64,000 nt of DNA from Dermanyssus gallinae (GCA_003439945.1 QVRM01001782.1:1901501-1965500), one strand, 5' to 3'. Counted from the first letter of the stretch, positions 1-17,601 are shown. The notes: a model not told the origin generated them from the letters alone. Made by a program: numbers and translations.

Positions 1-297
1 GCTTAATGTGGCACAGTGTAGAAAAGTATAACTTCTGACTGCACAGGCTTATTAGTAGTGTATACACAATACGAGTGAAACAAATGTGATAAATGTTTAT
101 TTCTGGCACCTAGGGAGAGCATATAACAGACGAAAACTTGAAGTTTCTTCGACTCTATAGAAAGTTATGAATGGAGCAAAAATTGGAGCAAGCACATGTT
201 ATCCCGCTTTGCCGTGAACACGGACAAATATTCACTATGCTCCCTATGCAATGCGCGCTTATCACGCCCTTACACTAATATCAGCCTTACATTGCTG

Positions 298-336
<39 letters not shown>

Positions 337-347
337 ATAAATACATA
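1..347. other. AT-rich flank, no gene seen
   Basis: No open frame or recognisable motif was seen. A 31-bp (TA)n tract lies at 301-331. The TA dinucleotide at 346-347 is the target-site copy next to the mariner element that follows. Confidence 0.6.
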
Positions 348-375
348 CAGGTAGTTCAATAAGTTCTTAGAATGA
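348..375 (+). repeat. mariner left terminal inverted repeat
   Basis: 28 bp, identical to the reverse complement of 1609-1636. Identity ends one base inside, where the left end continues G and the right end continues A. Confidence 0.95.
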
Positions 376-524
376 GCTTTTTAGAATTCGAATTTTGGCA
401 CGCTTTCACCGCTAATAGGAACTGCAACTTTTCGACGGCTAGCACTCAATATATTATGGTGATTGGCCGTTGCGATTTCGTTTGATAGCTTTTCCCGTGC
501 AACGTATCGGCGTGATTTTTAAAA

Positions 525-1570
525 ATGGAGAAAAAAGAGTTTCGAGTGGTTATCAAGCATTTTTATTTCAAAGGTTGGAATGCGACCCAAGTAAAAATTG
601 AGTTAGACGAGACGTACAGTGACTCTGCGCCATGTTTTGCCACTGTTTCCAACTGGATTAATGTGTTAAAAAGAGGTCGCAGGAGCACCGAGGATGAACT
701 ACGTCCAGGAGGCCAAAAAACGGCAACTGATGAGGAAAACGTAGAGAACGTGCGAACAAATCTTGGCACAGATAAGCGAATGAACATTAAGAAAATAGCG
801 GAGGCATTAGGGATTAGTTTAGGCAGTGTGCATTTTGTCCTACACGAAAACTTGAAGATGAAAGAGCTTAGAGCAAAATGGCTGCCGCATTTGCTCAACC
901 AAGGCCAAAAAGACGCGCCTGTTTTGGCTTTACAGCGAAATTTGGCCAAGATGTCGAACAATATGTCGGATTTTTGGTGCAGATTCATAACCGTCGATGA
1001 AAGCCGGGTTCATCACTACAGTCCCGAGACCCAAGAAGCATCTTGCCAATGGTGTGCACCTGATGAAGGATCTCCGAAGAGGGTGCGGACAACGGCATTG
1101 ACCGGAAAGGTGATGGCTACAGTTTTTTAAGACCAACGTAGAATAATGCTAGTCGACTACCTTGAGAGCTGTAAAACGATCACAGGAGAATATTATGCAA
1201 GACTGTTGGACTGCCGTTAGCAAGAACTCGTCGTGAAACGGCCCGCTTTGCAGAAGAAGGTTGTCCCGTTTCACCAGGGCAATGCTCCTGCACACAAGTC
1301 CCGGCAAGCATCGGCAAAACTGGCCCAACTGAGGTTCGAACTTATTGAACAACCCTCCTATTCTCCAGACCTGGCCCCCTCTGATTATTCCTCTTCGGAC
1401 ATTTGAAGAATAGTCTCGGTGGAAAGCGTTGTTCCAGCAATGAAGAGGTTAAGGCTGCTGTCAATGCCTATTTTCAGTCAAACGACGCGGAATTCTACTC
1501 AAGAGGTATGAAAGCTCTGAAATCTCGGTGGGAAAAGTGTATTGAGCTTCTCGGGGAGTATATCGATTAA
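525..1570 (+). pseudogene. mariner transposase pseudogene
   Basis: The first ATG is at 525. The first 201 codons are open and carry the helix-turn-helix half (KKIAEALGISLGSVHFVL, residues ~89-106) and the first catalytic Asp in ITVDES (residue 158). An in-frame TAA follows at 1128-1130 just after ATVF, and a second in-frame stop lies at 1218-1220. The second catalytic Asp, normally in HQDNAP, is Gly here (HQGNAP, codon 1278-1280). The third-Asp motif YSPDLAPSDY is present near 1360-1387. It is followed by a one-base loss, after which the frame reads to the TAA at 1568-1570. Full length would be about 345 residues, normal for the family. Two stops, one frameshift and a lost catalytic residue make it non-functional. 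Confidence 0.93.
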
Positions 1571-1608
1571 GAAAAATTTAAAAACATGATTTGGAAAATT
1601 CTCGGTTT

Positions 1609-1636
1609 TCATTCTAAGAACTTATTGAACTACCTG
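1609..1636 (-). repeat. mariner right terminal inverted repeat
   Basis: Perfect reverse complement of the left end, followed directly by the TA target-site copy at 1637-1638. Confidence 0.95.
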
Positions 1637-1638
1637 TA

Positions 1639-2637
<999 letters not shown>

Positions 2638-2659
2638 GTTGCATCGTGATATATATATA

Positions 2660-2726
<67 letters not shown>

Positions 2727-2741
2727 CATATCACGATGCAA
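2638..2741. repeat. (TA)n hairpin with inverted unique flanks
   Basis: A roughly 73-bp (TA)n tract (2649-2721) is flanked by an inverted pair, TTGCATCGTGATAT at 2638-2651 and ATATCACGATGCAA at 2728-2741. The whole 104 bp can therefore fold into one hairpin whose base is unique sequence. Confidence 0.85.
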
Positions 2742-2786
2742 TCTACCAATAATGGTGAATAAAAAAACATCAATATATATACACAA

Positions 2787-5776
<2,990 letters not shown>

Positions 5777-5941
5777 GTTGAGCAAGGAGTACTTCCTGAG
5801 CTTGTCCTGGGTGCGTTCATCGCGGGTCGCGTCGCGACTCCTGCGGCGCTCGTCAAGCGGCCGTCGAGGGCTTGTCGGGGCGCTCGATGACGACGACGGC
5901 CTGCGCCGACGAACTGCAGCGGGACTGCCCCGCAAGATCAT
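5777..5941 (-). CDS. candidate Arg/Ser-rich first exon (hypothetical)
   Basis: On the minus strand an ATG at 5941 opens a 55-codon frame that ends exactly at a GTGAGG donor (5776-5771), leaving phase 0. The peptide is basic and serine-rich, ending QDKLRKYSLLN. The block is much richer in G and C than its surroundings. The plus strand is also open across this interval, and another minus frame ends in a stop, so strand and frame are uncertain. It could be a 5' exon of a gene lying to the left, a 3' exon of the ANKRD13-type gene in a different frame, or non-coding. I do not recognise the product. Confidence 0.28.
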
Positions 5942-7220
5942 CAGCGACGTCGTGTGCGGGAAGAATAACAAACGCCGCTCGCCTTCGCACGCGGGTTCAA
6001 AACCCGACACGGAGCCCGGTACATAGACACGCACATACACAGGCAGCACGCGGTGACAGCCATTTACGCCACAAATGCAATAATACATCAATCATCACTG
6101 CATACATCCATGATCAACGATCGAACGATGATCGATCTGCGCCTGCCAACGCTGGCGGTGGATTTATCTCATTTGTTTTGTCACTTCGATTGTCTAAATG
6201 ATTGACTGGCGAATTTATGGACAAGCTGACAGTTGTTCAGTTCCTGCTCTGCGCTACGGACTTTAACGGAGTGTGTGTTTCGTCAGAAGCCAGAGAAAGG
6301 GAAATAGTAACTAATTAAAAACCAGAGCAGGGTTCAATTTAATCAGAAACAACGACAACAATGAAAAAGTAGTGCTCGTTCTTTATTTCACGAGTTATGT
6401 ACATAACATTCGAGTCAGAGAGAGAGAAATAGTGAGAAAGATAGAAAGGAAAGAAAGAGTGCGGTAATAAAAAAATAGATCAAGCAGGAATTATAGGCTA
6501 TCGCTAGTCCGTAAAAAGCAGCAATACACTCCGCAGCGCACTGTCATGATATAATTGATTGACTTAAATTAGAAATTGGCCTCACTGTGCAAAAAATTTG
6601 GTCAGTAAACAGAAAGATCGTAACCAGCTGCATCTAAGCTTTTCCATTATGATTTAAACAAAATTAAAGTTATTGCTTAATTGAAATTGCCGAGCTTAGC
6701 GACTGTTAATTAATTCCTCACGATGCGTATGACTGTCTTTCACTTGTCGCGGAAAGAATTGTTGCACGAATGACTCCATAGGGCACTCGCACTTAAGAGA
6801 GATAGGAGAGTCTATGCACACTAGTTTCGCTAAATTATACGAGTTTGGCGGACCATTTTGCTAATTGGCAAGATTTCTAGTTTATCCAGATCAAAGTACA
6901 AGGCAGATACATGCGACCAGCAACAGCCAGAGGTTCGCACGCTCATGCTGTGTTGGATGTTTTAGGGCGTACTTTGCAGGCCTTGCGAAGACCTGTTTTG
7001 TCATTACAGCATACCATAGGAGTACAGATACGTATGTATATATATTGTATAACGTCAGTGATCAGCCGGCCTAACAAAATAGGTACAGTAACCTGCTTAA
7101 AAGTGTATCTAATCTACGTCTAAAGTATGTATTTTATCTAACTGACTGCATGCAAGGGCAGGAAAGCACATACGCGGCACAAATAGGACGCAGGTTTTAC
7201 ATTTAATCAAAGAGAAGGCA

Positions 7221-7257
<37 letters not shown>

Positions 7258-8995
7258 TACTACACACAAGATTTTTGAGGACATGCATGCTTGTCGTAAT
7301 TGGCAATCTTCTACCTGGACCCATACTCTTGTAGTCTTTGGACTGGCCGCTTCCCCGGATCCCCATATTTAGGGCATTGTCAAAAGGATTTGAATTTCGT
7401 CCTGAGATAGGTAGTTCTCTTGACTTTAATAAATAAGAGGAGAATCATCATAATCATCGATATACATATAACAGCTTCTATTTATACGGCAACGGTAACC
7501 ACTGCAGCTACAGTTAGTATACATTTAAATTTACCGGCGGAAACTAGTAAGGAAAATACACATTTTTCACACAACACTAAATCAAACATAGACATCACAT
7601 AACTGGCTTCGTTCTATCGCAGCCAGTGTCTTAACCTACTTTTGTTAAGGCAGAGGAGTACCCAAGGAAAACCAGATCGAATCGCTACAGACCGCCTAAC
7701 AAAGCAGGCCTATGAGATATTTTTATATATGCCGATATAGCCGATCCGGTCGGATTCTTATATATACATAGCCGATCCGGTCAGATATCAATCAATCTAA
7801 CACTTATAACGCCGTGTCGCACGTACAGATAACTTTCAATAACATGCAAACACTAAAATGCCCACTAAAACTCTAGAACTGCCCTCAGAAACGTACTTTA
7901 TCGAAGAATAGCTCTATTTCGGATTGCCTTCGTCAAACAATAGGCCACGCAATAGTCTCGAAACGTGCGTCGCACCTTTCAAGGTTTTTTCGAAATTTTT
8001 TTTTTAAAAGTCTCCGTTTTTTTTAGCTTAGCCACAGTTGAGACTCCGTATTACGGACACTACTGAGAACTTCGAGTTCGAGAGTTGTGTTGGCCAGTCC
8101 GAGACTACATGCCATACCTAGTTTCTGTCTTTACAGGTTAATGCCCAACAAGGTCCGCCAGACCAATGGTAATAGACAAATCTAGGGACAACCTACGCCA
8201 GTCTGTTCGTAGTTGCCATACCAAAGACCTCTCTAGTGCAATTACCCTAAATCGTGACTTAAAGGTCATACTACGGCGGAAGTTTATTGTCCGATTTTCC
8301 GATACGTTCCATATGGTTAGCGGGTCGTCCTATTCAACTTAACCAAAAAACACTGTATGCCGGCCTTAGGATGCGCCTCGTTTTTATCTTATTTATTCTC
8401 GTTCCGTCCAAATCTTGCTACGTGACCATATGCCCATTGCAGGACACGGCTGCGCAGGATATTTGAACCGTGATGTGGACTGCCGTTTTTCAGCCATTTC
8501 ATCTAAAGGCCATTTCAGTAGAGCTGCACTAAGCTTAATAATCATTATCTTGGCAAAATAGCAGATAGAAAGGAAATGTTGTTCAAAAAGTGCAACCGAA
8601 TTCTTCTGGCATACACATTGAACTCGAGTTCGACGGAAACACGAAGCTAAAAGACTGGCGATCCGTACATCGAATGACACGTCGTGTCGACTGTCCGGAA
8701 ATTGCTCTAGCAATGTTTAATTTATAAATAAATAGATGCTGACTTTGGCTATATCTATACCATTATGCTAGATCCCGAAACCTACTACAAATGGTTGTAT
8801 ACAGATTGTACAGCGCCAAAAAAGCCCTGGAAAAAACGTCACGAATCTACACAAGCTACGCCTTAGTTAGGCTCTGCACTTAACACACGACTTGATTGTA
8901 CCGATGTAAAGATTTAATTGTAACTACGTCAAAAGTAGGGCAAGAACCACTAAATCAAGCTTGTAGCAATACTCATTGTTTGACAGTGAGACAGA

Positions 8996-9042
<47 letters not shown>

Positions 9043-9154
9043 CTAACATTAATCTAAAGTTGTGTCTCTATTGATTTGTACAGACCAATGACAAAAATTA
9101 GTTATAATTGAGGCCTCAAGATTACAATATATGCTACAGACATGCCGAACTCAC
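5942..9154. other. stretch downstream of the last ANKRD13 exon found
   Basis: The remaining C-terminal exons of the ANKRD13-type gene should lie here or further left, but I could not identify them. The stretch holds (TA)n at 7225-7253 and 8998-9040 and a dispersed repeat copy at 8125-8690. No other gene was recognised. Confidence 0.5.
8125..8690 (-). repeat. dispersed unknown repeat, copy 1
   Basis: About 560 bp that match, in opposite orientation, the sequence at 16340-16885. Shared landmarks include the translated pieces [24 protein letters not shown] and [20 protein letters not shown], and the nucleotide piece TATCGGAAAATCG. The family is not recognised and no terminal repeats or target duplications were found. 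Confidence 0.75.
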
Positions 9155-9274
9155 CGATACGTGTGTAGCCTCGAGGAATTTCAAATACCGACGGATCAAT
9201 TGAGCAACGAACTTCTTCGTGTTCGCGAATTTGTTCCACTCCAGCCACCCGACAGTCACAGCCGTTTATATTAC
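9155..9274 (-). CDS. ANKRD13: ANKRD13 exon 8 (last found)
   Basis: 120 nt. Acceptor CTTTACAACGCAG, donor GTGAGT at 9154-9149, phase 1 at both ends. It completes the glycine codon from exon 7 (GNINGCD) and encodes [16 protein letters not shown]. The next exon was not found. Confidence 0.9.
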
Positions 9275-9777
9275 CTGCGTTGTAAAGACGTCAGAAAAAC
9301 CATCATCATTCACTAGTATCGAAGTGCTGAAGGCAATAATCACCAATCTCGATAACTTGCGCGTCTGCAAAGCGTAACCGAAGCTTGCTGGGCCTTTGGA
9401 GTAAGTCGACTCGTCCCTTCAACAGATCTGGTTAATTCATATCGATAACTAAATAAATAGATATTCCAATTCCATGTAATACGAATCTCCTGTGGACGTC
9501 CTCCACTTAGCCCTGCATATTGTAGGAAGGGCTTTTCTATGGGGTCACTATGAAAAAGAATACTTCTAACATCATTCCCCATTGCTGGATATTCGTTTCA
9601 ATGCAAACATGCCAAAAATGCAAAGAACAGACGCAAACCGACTGCCGAAGGTCAAGCAAAACGGCATTACACGCCTCATTCAGTAAAGGAAGGCACGACC
9701 GATATATATATATATATGTATATATAAGTAGTACAAGAAGTACGACAAAAACGATGATGCGCTTGCCTAATATATAC

Positions 9778-9863
<86 letters not shown>

Positions 9864-10060
9864 TTTTTAAGACTTTTCGTAAGACTAATTAATGTCCGTG
9901 TACGATTTTTTTCATGGCATGGCTGATTTTTAATCCACTCCGACATTTACCTTGTCTAGATTGGAAAACGTGCAAATCAATTTAAGAGTGGCCGGTCTGG
10001 GTCTCGAACCCAGTCCTCCCGAATGCAAGGCAAAGGCTTTGCCACTAAGCCGTCTTGCTC

Positions 10061-10100
<40 letters not shown>

Positions 10101-11478
10101 TATTTTAGAACAGGTACAAGGAGACTGTAAAGCCGCAGGGAGCAACCACTTGTCACATAGCGGTGTCACGAGATGGATCTATCCGCTAAATTTGCGTCGT
10201 TTGTCGCACCATGATAGTACCCTCTCTTGCACATCTTACGGTCTTATTATTATTAATGTAACCCTCATATAAATGAAACGAATCGGTACGCTGCCGTAAA
10301 AATCAATTGCTCTTAATGCACGCACCTTGCGTCGCATCGCTATCTCTATATCATTACTAATTGCATCGACTACTAATGAGCTTTCAAATTGCGATTTCCT
10401 GGCACTTCGCATGCAAGGAAGGCTAGCTTACGCGATCACATTGTAAAAATTAAAAGGGCCCAAGGAAAACGATAAATTAACCGCCCACAACAGACACTAC
10501 TGCTTTTATAGTGAATCGTTAAACTGCCACGTTATGAGAAAGGGCACTTCTCATTACTGTTTTGGCTATTACTAGAAGATATCTCTGCTGGTCTTACGGT
10601 ATGCATTTAACCTAAACCCTTTAATAGTTTTGATATACCGCCGCCGTACTTAACTTCTTAGACCTTTAAGCTGTGTGTGTGGAAGGACTTTCCAGGAAAT
10701 ATTATACCATAATAGTACTCTCACATACTCCAAATTGTTAATACAAAACGTTACTATTGTTTTTGTTTTATATGGGTTTCGGGAGTGCATGGGACACATG
10801 CGTCGCCGGCAGCAGACAGGGACTAGTGTGGGATTAACAAACCCATTAAACTCGGATCCTCCCCATCCCCTCAGGTTCGATATTGTATTATATTGCCTTG
10901 AAACTACTATTTATAGTATAATATCCATTTGAACTGCTTGAGCTTACCAAATGTAATTCGTGCATTGAGAACATGGAAGAGTGGAATCTCGATCTTGACA
11001 GGAAACCCCGTCGGCAGCTGAAGTGTGATGAAACTTCGCAGTTTCGCGAAGTGCGAACTATTTAACGACATCAAGTCGACAATCGGTAAAACCTACACCA
11101 GAAAATAAAAAAAAGTCGACAATTTATATATTTACTTCTGAAAATGCATCTTTACCTTTATGCATTCCGTAATAATTGTTTGTGTCTTCCTTTGACACGG
11201 GGCACGCAAATTTATAATGAATACTAGTTGTCCACTTATCTTGTTATTGGACTAATAACAGAACACAAGCCAGTAAACACTTAGTTTAGTCCTTTTGGAC
11301 CACTGTGCTCCTTTATCTTCTTCTTTTTTTGGTCACAGCCGATAATCATTCCTTTTGGAGTCGTAAACGACCAGCTCAACCACGGTAGAAATTTTAAGGT
11401 GGCGAAGCCCTAATTTAAATCTATAAAAGTCTATAAAAATGCTAATGAGCCCTGTGCCATAAGTGCTTTGCTTTGCTT

Positions 11479-11509
<31 letters not shown>

Positions 11510-11694
11510 TAGGTGTACCAATGTTACCAACTAGCGTTATGCTGTTAATTATAACCGATATATAATATGTGTACGATTCGTGCAATATCTGACCCGGTGA
11601 GCGGCAATTAAATGTGGCCGGTTCGAGACATACTCGTTCCACCCGCACAAACTGACGAGTGCAAACCAGGCAATATACTACTAAATTACTAACC

Positions 11695-11740
<46 letters not shown>

Positions 11741-12219
11741 CGTGATGGGAAATGACTGGATCGTGTCACATCTAGTCCATCGAAAGAAAGTTCACCTGGG
11801 TAGATTGCTTACCTGTTGTGCCAGCGACAGCGGATATGTATCGCACAACCAGAGTGTGCCCTTAAAGCGCTGCACCCTGCAAGCGCTTTCCCGAGGCCGG
11901 CCGATGTCCCGATTGATCAACGGGACCGTCTCGTCAAAGTATTCCTCCGGTCGAATATGACACGGATTACCACGCGACTCCACGACGTCCTGATGCATCG
12001 CCGATCGCCAGCGTCATACAGCGCGCATGTCGTAGGACAGATAACACACGCAGAAAGCCAGGTTCAGCAAAAGCAAAGTTTTCAGTCTATGCAGTATGCA
12101 AGTCAAGAAGTAAGTGCACTACAGGGAGGTCGTACAAGAAGTATTATAATGCATATAATTTAAGTGCTCTAAAATCCTGATAGCCATATTTTATTAGCGT
12201 AAATAAAAACAGTTTCATC

Positions 12220-12281
<62 letters not shown>

Positions 12282-12731
12282 TTAATTACGGCAGCAACGT
12301 TGATAGTTTACTATAGAATTACGACCACAGATACTAATAAAGCAAACATTTAGTTTAAAGAGGTACTACATGCTTTTGTCGTTGAACACAAAGTTAACAA
12401 GAAGCTGCTTCTTGCACCACTCTCACACGGTTCTGCTCGTGTGAGCGGTTGCACCGTCTTGGAATGCCCTCGGTTGGTCTTTGAAGTGGTTTTGTACCCA
12501 GGGGAGCACATTGGCTCTTGAAATCGTCTGTCTGATTAAATTCAGGCGCCAGGTTTTGTCTCTTTCACGATCCGCAGCTTCATGGCCTCAGCCTCGAGTA
12601 TGTATTCGGTCATGTTGGCGGTTAAAGTTTGGCCATGGTCAAGTTACCATTAATCTAAACGTTTGTCTTATGTGACTATCTGTTGGGGCTATTTTATAGT
12701 GAGCTCTCAAATTGCTGCCGCAATTATGGCT

Positions 12732-12768
<37 letters not shown>

Positions 12769-12955
12769 GTATATATATATATATATATATATATCACGCC
12801 CATTGCAAAATCGACGGTACGACGTATATACAGTGTTTGGGGACACTGCTTGATCATTATAAAGAGTTCGTAGCATTTCCACCACAGAGCTGATTTTTAA
12901 CACAGAGCTTAATGCAGATTCGTTACTGCTCTAATTTCTGCTCCTTAAAAGTCAG

Positions 12956-12990
<35 letters not shown>

Positions 12991-13812
12991 CATTCCGTTC
13001 CGAGTCCCCTCACCTGGTCGTTGTCGTGGCCTGCTTGAGCAACATTGATTCGCTCTTCCGTCAGCGTTCCCAGTAGGCTTTGCAGTGGTGACTGGCTACT
13101 TTTGTGGCGCCGCTTGTCTTCCTCGCTCAGGTGCTCAAACCGGCTTTTCGTCACGAACTCGACGTTGCTCGCTGTGTAGACCTGTGTTGCCACCAACAGC
13201 AGCGTGACAAACGACAACACCAACAATAATAATGACAAGAACTGTGGCCGCCTCAACAACAGCAACGACTTTACAAAGCGAGCTCACACAACATTGGTTC
13301 TAGTCGGCGTTGATTCATGTATGTGCTATGTTTCGCGCGATGCAGAATGAACTCTGGTCGTAACCAGCAATGTTAACAACTACACTTACTTGAACAATTC
13401 AATAAGAGAAAGATGATTGCCAATATCTATATATATATATATATGTTTTTTGTATGTTAAACAATTTTACAGTTGTGAAACTTGACCCTATCATCGCAAT
13501 TCTTTCACAGAATAACCCTACTCCATGGCGTCTAAGATGCCGTGTTCACTTTGCAAACGGCCAAAGACAACGCTTGCCTCAAGAATTGACTCTCCCATTC
13601 GATCGCTTGTGACCCCCTGAATTCGCTTACTTAATTATTCGGAGAATACTTCGGTTCCCTTGCTGATTGGTCCTATTGTCTCCATGGCAATAGGCACAAA
13701 TATATACCTTCTTTCCAGTCCAGCGTATTTATCCCGTTTTCTGGCTTTCGCGTGCTGCGCTACCCACCCCGGCTCAGCTGATCTGTGATGTAAGTATGAA
13801 ACCGCAGTTGGG

Positions 13813-13844
<32 letters not shown>

Positions 13845-16800
13845 CGTCTATGTATATATATATATATATATATATAAATATTTCAACAAGCATTGTGCAC
13901 CGGCTTGCGGGGGAAGGCAGGTATGTTAAGGCTGTATGTGCGCATACCTTGGCATCATAACCGTTGACGTTTTCAGTGCGATCCGAACGCCATCCGAGCA
14001 TACCACTACGTATTCGCTCAAAGTGAATCTTTTCCGTATCAATGTATGTGCATACGACGGGCGAGCAAAGCCGTGCCGCAATATTCTCTGGGTCGGGCCG
14101 CAACGAATTCACGACCTGCAAAATAGTCCAGCATCGCCACACGTGACGTCGAGAAATAACGTGACAATAATGCTTGCTGTTGTTCTTCCATCCTCCTCCC
14201 ATTAAGAAGAGTGGTTAAACATTACAATAATAACACAATACCTCTTGTTAAAAATGTAGTTAAACATCTAGAGCCCAAATATATAAACTAATACGTAAAT
14301 ACATATTTACGTACCACTTCCACGGATTCACAAAAACTAAAGGAATACAATTATAACTAACTAAGCCTAAGAGTAGCGCTGAATGAAATTGCAAAATTCT
14401 GGTAGGAAGCGATAAAACAAATATATATATATATATATTGACATCTAACATTGACTCACCTGGGAATGGTCACTAGGCGCAGAGACGTGCATTACTTCGG
14501 CATGAACCTGCCCTGAGTCGTGGTTCACCTCGTACAGCGTCGCCTGAGTTGCTGCTTACAATAATTACAAGAAAGAAAGCCCGACAAACTGTTACATTGC
14601 ACAATATGTATATATAGGAACAATCAATTTCAACTACCATTCCCTGCGCCACCTCGTCGCTTCTCATTAACAAACAGCGCACAAGTGTTCAATCGTATAT
14701 CCCGCATGCAATCAAGCATAACAACACACTTGTATACGAATACTGTTCGAAAATACTGCTCAATGAAGGTAAGGCTCTTAAGGACAAGTCCTCGTTTGTT
14801 TACCTCTCTCTCTCTCTCTCTTTCTTTCTCCTATCCGAGCGGATTACGTTATAATCGTCTAATTGTAACAAATCTAAATATAATGATGTCAAGATACAGA
14901 GCATAACTAACTGGCTTATCCTGATTCTAGGCGCACAGAGGAGGCGCACACGTGTGTTTGTTATATGTGTTTCTACCTAGTTAGCGGTCCATACGGAGGC
15001 CATGTGGAGACGTCAACGCAGTCATATATTCGGCGCATGCATGATGATCAGGTCAGTTATGTATAGGCCTAGCAGTTGTATCATAACCATAGAGATGAGA
15101 ATAATGCTAATATATCGGCGTACTCGTGCTGAGTAAAAAATTAATACTCTATCCTATAAACTGCATAATTTTTTGCTCACTGCCCTTATATGTGTGATCA
15201 AACGGTACAGGTATGCTTTTTCTACCGTTCCAGCTAATACGATATTTTAAGCTCTCGGCTCAGTGAAATTAAATTACGACAACCTAATAACATTCTTATA
15301 AAAACAAAGGAGGAAGACATATATCACGGCTCCATCACGACTACAGTTTTAGGACAGGAATCGTAAACGTGACAATGAAATTTGCTCGCGTTTGCAGCCC
15401 GGACTACAGAACAAAGCAAGCAAAGAAACGTAAAGGTGCCACATTTGTGTCGCTCACGCAACTACAATGCACAGAATTTTAAACGCACAAACACCTCGGG
15501 TCGTAGGCCGTGACAAATGGTTATTCGCATTATTTACGGGTATAAATTAATTCAAATTAATTTTACTTCATTATTTTTGTGTTTTAATTACTAGGAAGAT
15601 TCTTCTTCTAGTAAGTCCCCAATATATATATATATATATGTACATGTCCAGTAACGTTAACCCGCAGGTTTTACCGTTACTGGGTTGTTACAATTGTCGT
15701 GCTAAGAAATTGGCAACGACGACGACGGATAGAGTGAAGTTAAGCGCCAGTATGGGCCGATACTTACTTTCGCCTTTAAAGATGTAGCTTCGCTTGCCGC
15801 GCTGCCAGCTTGAGTGTTCAAACCCTAACAGTGTCGTATCGATTCGGACGTTCGAGCCACTCTTATACACGCGATAGGTGTCGCTCGGGCAAACGCGGGA
15901 CAAGAGCGGCACCCACGACGTAAACTCCCACTTCATTTCGACGTAAAAATCCGGCGTATCGCGGATGTTCTTGAGCAGGTCGGGAATGGCGGCCACCGAA
16001 CTTTGGTACTTCTGAAGGTCACGTGCGTGCAACACCAGCGCTAGCAGTTCGGGATCGCCGGTAGAAATAGCCTCGTGAGTCGCCGTATAGCCCTCACGAT
16101 TTTCGACGTTCGCCGACGCTCCGAATTCGAGAAGCGTGCGCACACAACGAATATGGCCCAGTGTAACGGCCAACATCAACGGGGTTCGGCCGCGTGGATC
16201 GCGCACCTCCAGGTCGCTCTGAAACCCAATCAGTCCAGCCGAAGTTTAGTTTTACAGTAATTACGTTCGAACTCACGTTGTTGTTTATAGAAACATTGCT
16301 GTTGGTGTTAGTACTTGTATGGTTTGTGAGCACTGAACATGAAAAAGCCATCCAATGTATCCTTCGATGTCCGGATCGCCAGTCTCTTGCTTCGTGTATG
16401 TTTTGTCGGGTTCAATGTATATGCCAGAAGAATTCAGTTGCACTTTTTTCAAAATATTTTTCCAGTCTGCTACTTTGCCAAAATAGTTAGTGCAGTTCCA
16501 CTAAAATGGCCTCAAGATGAAATGGCTGAAAAATGGCAGCTCACATCACGATTCAAATGTTTTGCGCAGTCGTGTCCGGTAATCGGTATATTGTCATGTA
16601 CCAAGATTTGGACGGAAACAGAAGACAGAAGATAAAAACCTGCGCACCACGAATTAAGGCCGACCTACAGTCTTTCTCAGCTTAGTTAACAAGGACGATC
16701 CGCAAACAATATGGAACCTATCGGAAAATCGAACAATAAACTTCCGTCGTAATATAGCCCTCTGGTCAGGGTTTAGATTAGCGGTACTAGAGAAGACCGT

Positions 16801-17093
16801 TGCCTTGTTAATTACGGACACTAGAATGGCTTAGATTGGTTCTTTTCACTGGTCTGACGAATCCGGTTGGGCATTCATCTGCTGCCAAATTCATTAGCTG
16901 GAGAAAGCCCTAACATGATAGACGGTATGGTCTGGATAAAGGTAGAAAGGACGCAATAGCATGCAAAAGTCTAGAGACGATTGTCTACCGACACACCATC
17001 TGCATCAAAACGAAGCCTCTCTTACGAGGCTTCGTTTTGAGGGTTCTCGTATATGAGGGTTCACTGTTGATACATATATATTCCCTTTGTTTA

Positions 17094-17178
<85 letters not shown>

Positions 17179-17546
17179 CTCATATTGAGTATAATCAACA
17201 TCATATCAATTAACGCGTGTACTGTTCACGGCATGTAATTCGAGAGAGGCAATGCAGCATTTCTTGTGTAAACCTGTACAGGTAGGCTCGTGCAACTTGG
17301 TACACGCTTGAAAACATAGTCGACAGATGCATTCCGCGTACTTCTCGTTAAATGTTGCATTAAAACAAAGCATAATGTAATAATATTAATGACTCTTATA
17401 TCTGGTGAAAACATGGGGATCGTCACACATAAAACCAAACTAGAGGTATGAGACACTGAGTATTTCTAGATCCCCAACCTCACGCCGGATTTGCTCAGCT
17501 TATTTTCCTGTGTCGAAATAAAGCACTTCAATAATACTGTACGCGT

Positions 17547-17601
<55 letters not shown>

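Larger units (their letters stand above)
348..1636 (+). mobile_element. mariner transposon, complete ends, inactive
   Basis: This is a 1289-bp element, a normal mariner length. It is bounded by 28-bp inverted repeats that match perfectly (348-375 and 1609-1636; outer bases CAGGTAGTTCAATAAG). TA dinucleotides flank it on both sides (346-347, 1637-1638), the expected mariner target-site duplication. It carries one transposase reading frame on the plus strand starting at 525, now broken. Perfect ends with a damaged gene suggest a fairly recent but non-autonomous copy. The family assignment rests on the transposase sequence, the ends and the TA target. Confidence 0.95.

Noticed and set aside
11590..11660. 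tRNA-like GGTTCGAGACATAC segment
   Set aside because: It has a partial B box only; no A box, T-stem pairing or acceptor stem could be formed.
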